Origin: an uncultured Alphaproteobacteria bacterium
GTDB lineage: Bacteria; Pseudomonadota; Alphaproteobacteria; RF32; CAG-239
Reading direction: 5' to 3'
Length of the DNA stretch: 56,740 nt
NCBI GenBank assembly: GCA_944390905.1
Contig: CALXRR010000003.1
Coordinates: forward strand, 1 to 56,740
The notes beneath the pieces were generated by a model. It ran no database searches and was not told where the DNA came from. It saw only the letters and a program-made list of their open reading frames with translations. Within the stretch, counting starts at the first letter, position 1. Every line of letters starts with the position of its first letter. Positions 54,037-56,740 of this stretch are shown piece after piece. Made by a program: the position numbers and the translations under genes.

Positions 54037-54786
54037 ATGGATAAAAAACACGAAAATTGCGCCGAACTGGCCGCCAAATTTGAACAAGCCGAACACGAAT
54101 TAATAGAAAGTGAGCGCCTAAACCGCGCTAAATCTTATTTTTTGGCACAGGCTGTACATGATTTGCGCCAACCTCTTCAAGCTCAAAGGATTTTTTTGCA
54201 ATTATTGCAAAACACCAAACTTAGCTCCGAGCAGCAAAATCTTATCAATAAAAGCATGGCCTCGCTCGAAAATATGCAGACGCTGATGGATAATTACCTT
54301 GATTTATCAAGGCTCGATTATGGCGGTATCAAATACGCCCCAAGCAAATTTGAGCTAAAAGTTTTAACCGATAAAATTGCTGAAGAATTTTCTGCACTTT
54401 CATCGGCAGAACACAAACATTTGCAATATATATGGTGCAAGACAGAAGTTTTTAGCGATCAAGTTTTATTAGAAAGAATTTTAAGAAACCTGTTGAGCAA
54501 TGCCGTCAAATTTGCCAAGGATACAGTTGTTTTAGAGTGCATTGCCAATGATACAGACATCACAATCAACGTCAGTGACAATGGTTGCGGAATTTCAGCC
54601 GAAGAAATCCCCTATATTTTTGATGAGTTTTACCAAAGCGGCCAAAATCCTGAAGCACGCAAAAAAGGTACCGGATTGGGTCTGGCTATAGTCAAAAAGA
54701 TATCGGCAATTTTGCACACCGAAATACAAGTTGAAAGTCAGGTCGGACAAGGCAGTCGCTTTACTCTCAACATTCCACGAGTTTAA
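54037..54786 (+). CDS. Sensor-less soluble histidine kinase
   Basis: 249 residues with no membrane segment or sensory domain. A short helical start (ELAAKFEQAEHELIESERLNR) leads directly into HisKA, with phospho-acceptor His41 in AVHDLRQPLQAQ, then HATPase_c with N-box LRNLLSNAVKFA, G1 DNGCGI, F-box IFDEFYQ and G2 GTGLGLAI. No cognate response regulator is next to it. It is the last gene of the exporter operon, so its signal may come from the transporter (inference). The stop overlaps that of the convergent gene. Confidence 0.9.
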   Translation: MDKKHENCAELAAKFEQAEHELIESERLNRAKSYFLAQAVHDLRQPLQAQRIFLQLLQNTKLSSEQQNLINKSMASLENMQTLMDNYLDLSRLDYGGIKYAPSKFELKVLTDKIAEEFSALSSAEHKHLQYIWCKTEVFSDQVLLERILRNLLSNAVKFAKDTVVLECIANDTDITINVSDNGCGISAEEIPYIFDEFYQSGQNPEARKKGTGLGLAIVKKISAILHTEIQVESQVGQGSRFTLNIPRV

Positions 54787-55211
54787 TCCGGAGTTGAATT
54801 TTTGTTAAGGATAATTCCTTTAATGTAATTATAGTGATTGTTTGCCAAATCATACAAACAACGTTGAGTGTTATACTCGTCAGACCCCAAATAATTCTTC
54901 ATTGACAGTGTAAACAGAGAGCAAAATTCTTTACGATAATTATACCAGTTTTCGTATAAAGACTTTACGCGCCCGCGAAACATTCCGGAGCCGTTATTCC
55001 AAGTTTTGAAATATTCATCATTAGCAATTTTTTCATATTCTTGATAAATCATTTCATCAATTCGTTTAGTTTCTTCAGCCATACACTGAGCAATAGCGCT
55101 GTCACCGACTTTTGATGCATCACGCATACAATATTCAAACTTTTTGGAAGCCCATACTTCTGAAGCTGAAAGCAACACGGCCGCACATATAATAAGATTT
55201 AATTTTTTCAT
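54783..55211 (-). CDS. Secreted DUF1311/LprI-like protein
   Basis: 142 residues. A signal peptide (MKKLNLIICAAVLLSASEVWA) is followed by a helical Cys-containing domain: YCMRDAS, AQCMAEETKRIDEMIYQEYEKI, and ENWYNYRKEFCS, the W-x2-YR-x2-C pattern of the DUF1311/LprI family, some members of which inhibit lysozyme. It is a tandem paralogue of the gene at 55223. Function is uncertain. Confidence 0.75.
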   Translation of the reverse strand: MKKLNLIICAAVLLSASEVWASKKFEYCMRDASKVGDSAIAQCMAEETKRIDEMIYQEYEKIANDEYFKTWNNGSGMFRGRVKSLYENWYNYRKEFCSLFTLSMKNYLGSDEYNTQRCLYDLANNHYNYIKGIILNKNSTPD

Positions 55212-55222
55212 GGAACAACCCT

Positions 55223-55651
55223 TTAATTAACCGCCATTTTGTTATAAACAGAGATTACCGCCTCCACATCACTGGCAAAACGGTTAGTAACATCTAACAA
55301 GCATTGCGATGTTTGAACCATTCCAACGGTACCTTTACCTTGATCAAAGGTATAACCAAGCAAAGAGCAATAACGATCACGGTATTCGACCCATTGATTG
55401 AATAGGGATTGAAAATTCTGTGCAGCAGACAAGGTTTTATCATTCCAAGAAGTAAAATATTTGTTGGAAGATAAAGCCTTATATCTGGACTGAATACGCC
55501 GCATGATGCGAGCTGTTTCGCTATTATTGCACATAGCAATTTCAGAGTCGTTCATAGCTTTTGCCAAACAGTCATCGTATTCAGCCGCCATTAAATTGTT
55601 GGCAGATAACGAGATACAACCGACAGCCAGTGCGGTATATAATTTTTTCAT
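55223..55651 (-). CDS. Secreted DUF1311/LprI-like protein, tandem paralogue
   Basis: 142 residues with signal peptide (MKKLYTALAVGCISLSANNLMAA). It shares with its downstream neighbour the DDCLAKA...MCNNSETARIMRRIQSRYKAL block, a KYF-TSWN segment, QWVEYRDRYCSLL and a late QCL. The ATG at 55651 has AGGA six bases upstream; a longer start is rejected. The two form a two-gene minus-strand unit with 11 bases between them. Confidence 0.75.
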   Translation of the reverse strand: MKKLYTALAVGCISLSANNLMAAEYDDCLAKAMNDSEIAMCNNSETARIMRRIQSRYKALSSNKYFTSWNDKTLSAAQNFQSLFNQWVEYRDRYCSLLGYTFDQGKGTVGMVQTSQCLLDVTNRFASDVEAVISVYNKMAVN

Positions 55652-55791
55652 CTCATATCCTTTCATCAGTCAGAACTTATTCAAAGCATAAAATTAATTG
55701 CTTAAAAATCAATTAAGATAAAAAGAATAAGATTTTTTTAACAAATATTTTATATAAGCAAAGATGTAAGGTAAAATACGAGGTGAGGGCG

Positions 55792-56106
55792 ATGCGTAAG
55801 TATCTGATTTTGTTTTTTGGAGTATTAGTCTTAAGCTCATGCATGCAAAGAAGACCGCAATACCGCATGGGAGCAGATAGCTTTATCGGTATCACGGAAC
55901 GAGAGCTGGTCGGAAGGATAGGCGCACCGGATAGTGTTTATGAGATAGAAAATGAAAAGTTTTTGACATATTTTAAGACCGGCGGCGGATATGGTAATAT
56001 GCAAATATGTAAAATCACTTTTGTATTTTATAAAGAGCGGTTGGACAATTGGCGATATGAAGGCAATATGTGTGACGCCTATATCGACAGCATAGACTTG
56101 CATTAA
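55792..56106 (+). CDS. Small lipoprotein, BamE/SmpA-like
   Basis: 104 residues. The lipobox LSSC sets the acylated Cys at about 17. The mature part has SFIGITERELVGRIGAPDSVYEIENEKFLTY, like the SmpA/BamE pattern of a helix, GxP turn and beta hairpin, then ICKITFVFYKERLDNWRYEGN. It may be a small outer-membrane lipoprotein with the BamE-like fold; a role in the BAM complex is not claimed. The ATG at 55792 is preferred over the in-frame GTG at 55783. Confidence 0.7.
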   Translation: MRKYLILFFGVLVLSSCMQRRPQYRMGADSFIGITERELVGRIGAPDSVYEIENEKFLTYFKTGGGYGNMQICKITFVFYKERLDNWRYEGNMCDAYIDSIDLH

Positions 56107-56115
56107 TATTCATAA

Positions 56116-56140
56116 AGGGGCTTGGCGGCCTCTTTTTTTT
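56116..56140 (+). terminator. Terminator of the small lipoprotein gene
   Basis: A 6-bp stem AGGGGC / GCCTCT with a G-U pair (56116-56121 and 56128-56133), followed by eight T. Confidence 0.65.
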
Positions 56141-56195
56141 GCTTCCTCTCCGGATGGAGAGGTCGGCGGCAAAGACGCCGGAAGAGGCGATTAAC
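56141..56195 (-). repeat. Double-hairpin dispersed repeat
   Basis: The stems CCTCTCC-GGAGAGG and CCGGCGTC-GCCGCCG, with gttaatc at one end, share order and spacing with the element at 22179-22255 on the same strand. Confidence 0.5.
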
Positions 56196-56220
56196 CGTAA
56201 ATGCCGGCATATATATTGCA

Positions 56221-56376
56221 CCAAACAAAATGACCCAAAGTTCGGGTCAAGCTGGCACCGAGAGCATGAAAAAAAGTTTAGGCACAATCTTACAACCAAT
56301 ATAAACAGAGCAACGCGACTTCATGGCACCAAACAAGATGGCGCAAAGTTAGGGGGTCAAGCTGGCACAGCTTGGG
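56221..56376. repeat. Pair of diverged direct repeats of about 48 bp
   Basis: Units at 56221-56268 and 56329-56376 share ccaaacaa(a/g)atg, caaagtt and gggtcaagctggcac, with about 60 bp of unrelated DNA between. The part agggggtcaagctg is the reverse complement of the repeat at 20147-20165. No coding frame is credible here. Confidence 0.55.
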
Positions 56377-56393
56377 TTCGAACCCCCATATTA

Positions 56394-56424
56394 CAAAAAA
56401 AAGCCCGTTAACTAAAACGGACTT
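56394..56424 (-). terminator. Terminator hairpin beside a tRNA 3' fragment
   Basis: On the minus strand AAGTCCGTT / AACGGGCTT (one T-G pair), then eight T. It follows the tRNA-Lys 3'-end fragment at 56429-56448 in the same way as the intact tRNA-Lys is followed by its terminator. Confidence 0.7.
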
Positions 56425-56428
56425 TATA

Positions 56429-56448
56429 AAATGGTAGGCGCGTGGGGG
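56429..56448 (-). repeat. tRNA-Lys 3'-end fragment
   Basis: The 20-bp stretch aaatggtaggcgcgtggggg is identical to 56663-56682, which covers the CCA, acceptor 3' strand and part of the T-stem of the tRNA-Lys at the window end. The rest of the tRNA is absent, replaced by the multi-hairpin element. It is a tRNA remnant or an att-like duplication. Confidence 0.7.
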
Positions 56449-56566
56449 CTGGAGTAGAAAAACAATCCAGTGGATTGTTTTTCGCCGACAGGCGAAGTCT
56501 TCTTGTCTTGCAAGGAAGCGAGAGCGACCGCGGCAAGACGTAGGAGACGAGTGACCGCAGCGAGTT
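56446..56566 (-). repeat. Multi-hairpin dispersed element, copy B (about 121 bp)
   Basis: On the minus strand it begins aactcgctgcggtcactcg, has a GTCTTG...CAAGAC inverted repeat, a CGCC-GGCG stem, a hairpin AACAATCCA-TGGATTGTT, and ends ctactccagccc, matching copy A at 20353-20475 block by block. One boundary abuts the tRNA-Lys fragment. Confidence 0.65.
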
Positions 56567-56607
56567 AGGCTTTAGGATAAAGCCTTATGAGCCAGAAGAA
56601 CCCTTTA

Positions 56608-56620
56608 GGGTTCGAACCCC
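56608..56620. repeat. T-arm-like box GGGTTCGAACCCC
   Basis: Three copies of GGGTTCGAACCC occur at 56374-56385, 56608-56619 and 56680-56691; only the last is in an intact tRNA. The box is palindromic, so chance plays a part, but their closeness suggests tRNA-derived debris. Upstream at 56568-56590 an AGGCTTTA/TAAAGCCT hairpin is present. Confidence 0.45.
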
Positions 56621-56624
56621 ACAC

Positions 56625-56657
56625 AGAAAAAAGCCTGCTTCAAAAAGAAGCAGGCTT
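56625..56657 (-). terminator. Terminator of tRNA-Lys
   Basis: A perfect 11-bp stem AAGCCTGCTTC / GAAGCAGGCTT (56631-56641 and 56647-56657) with a 5-nt loop and a T run on the minus strand. Confidence 0.9.
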
Positions 56658-56665
56658 TAAACAAA

Positions 56666-56740
56666 TGGTAGGCGCGTGGGGGTTCGAACCCCAGACCCAC
56701 TGATTAAGAGTCAGTTGCTCTACCAACTGAGCTACGCACC
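56666..56740 (-). tRNA. tRNA-Lys (CUU), 5' end cut by the window edge
   Basis: The D-arm AGCUCAGUUGGUAGAGC, anticodon stem-loop ACUGA-CUCUUAA-UCAGU (anticodon CUU), T-arm GGGGUUCGAACCCC and an encoded CCA are all present. Aligning U8-A9 shows that one 5' nucleotide, expected to pair with the U at acceptor position 72, lies beyond 56740. Confidence 0.95.

Noticed and set aside
56221..56268. Remnant transposase or integrase
   Set aside because: The translated frames show no recognisable motifs; the similarity is at DNA-repeat level only.
56122..56411. Overlapping short frames in the right-end repeat region
   Set aside because: They contain diverged direct repeats and hairpins, and no frame is kept between the repeat copies.

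Overview
The window looks like a chromosomal segment of an alphaproteobacterium, moderately AT-rich, probably a host- or gut-associated uncultured lineage (the habitat is inference). The class call rests on gene order as much as on single genes: ppiD divergent from tpiA-secG-pyrG...kdsA, recO-parC followed by a small DUF6898-type gene, dusB(nifR3)...trkA-hfq-hflX, mlaD next to a DUF2155 gene, and gatCAB. No rRNA operon, CRISPR array, prophage or transposase gene is visible.

Layout. 0-5 kb (minus): a polytopic membrane protein with a degenerate alkaline-phosphatase-like domain, then yejE and yejF of a peptide/microcin-type ABC importer. 5-9.6 kb: rpsD with its own terminator, a TPR-methyltransferase fusion plus a Nudix hydrolase, a SHOCT/DUF4236 pair, tRNA-Ser(GCU) and a tiny proline-rich lipoprotein. 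9.6-17.3 kb (minus): a long unit fabI-sppA-gatC-gatA-gatB-PfkB kinase-ZIP transporter. 17.4-19.5 kb: a YihY-type membrane protein and recA. 19.5-22.4 kb: two Cys-rich secreted modular proteins, the large one ending in a DUF1566/C-lectin-like domain, separated by about 375 bp of dispersed repeats. 22.5-25.5 kb: a TPR lipoprotein, tRNA-Leu(UAG) and tig. 25.9-33.9 kb: ppiD, and divergently tpiA-secG-pyrG, then two unrecognised paralogous genes, then kdsA. 33.9-37.1 kb: recO-parC-DUF6898. 37.1-41.7 kb: a 1320-residue membrane-anchored coiled-coil protein and a 190-residue protein of unknown function. 41.7-45.7 kb: dusB-trkA-hfq-hflX with the usual intervening ntr regulatory genes absent. 45.8-49.7 kb: a DUF2156 acyltransferase-like gene convergent with an operon of two MCE/MlaD proteins, DUF2155 and a family 2 glycosyltransferase. 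49.8-54.8 kb: a Gld-like ABC exporter operon ending in a sensor-less histidine kinase. 54.8-56.1 kb: two DUF1311/LprI-like secreted paralogues and a small lipoprotein. 56.1-56.74 kb: non-coding DNA made of dispersed hairpin repeats, tRNA-like fragments and a tRNA-Lys(CUU) cut by the window end.

How the genes work together. Much of the window is housekeeping: translation (rpsD, gatCAB, tRNAs), recombination and topology (recA, recO, parC), envelope quality control (sppA, ppiD, tig, secG) and lipid/LPS supply (fabI, kdsA). The accessory content is envelope-directed: lipoproteins, Cys-rich secreted proteins, MCE lipid-transport components and a Gld-like exporter. The most novel-looking parts are the paralogue pair inserted between pyrG and kdsA (30943-32890), the Cys-rich modular secreted proteins with a dispersed repeat read in frame inside one of them, the giant coiled-coil protein, the degenerate phosphatase-like protein beside yejEF, and a dispersed multi-hairpin element of about 122 bp present at both 20.4 and 56.5 kb.
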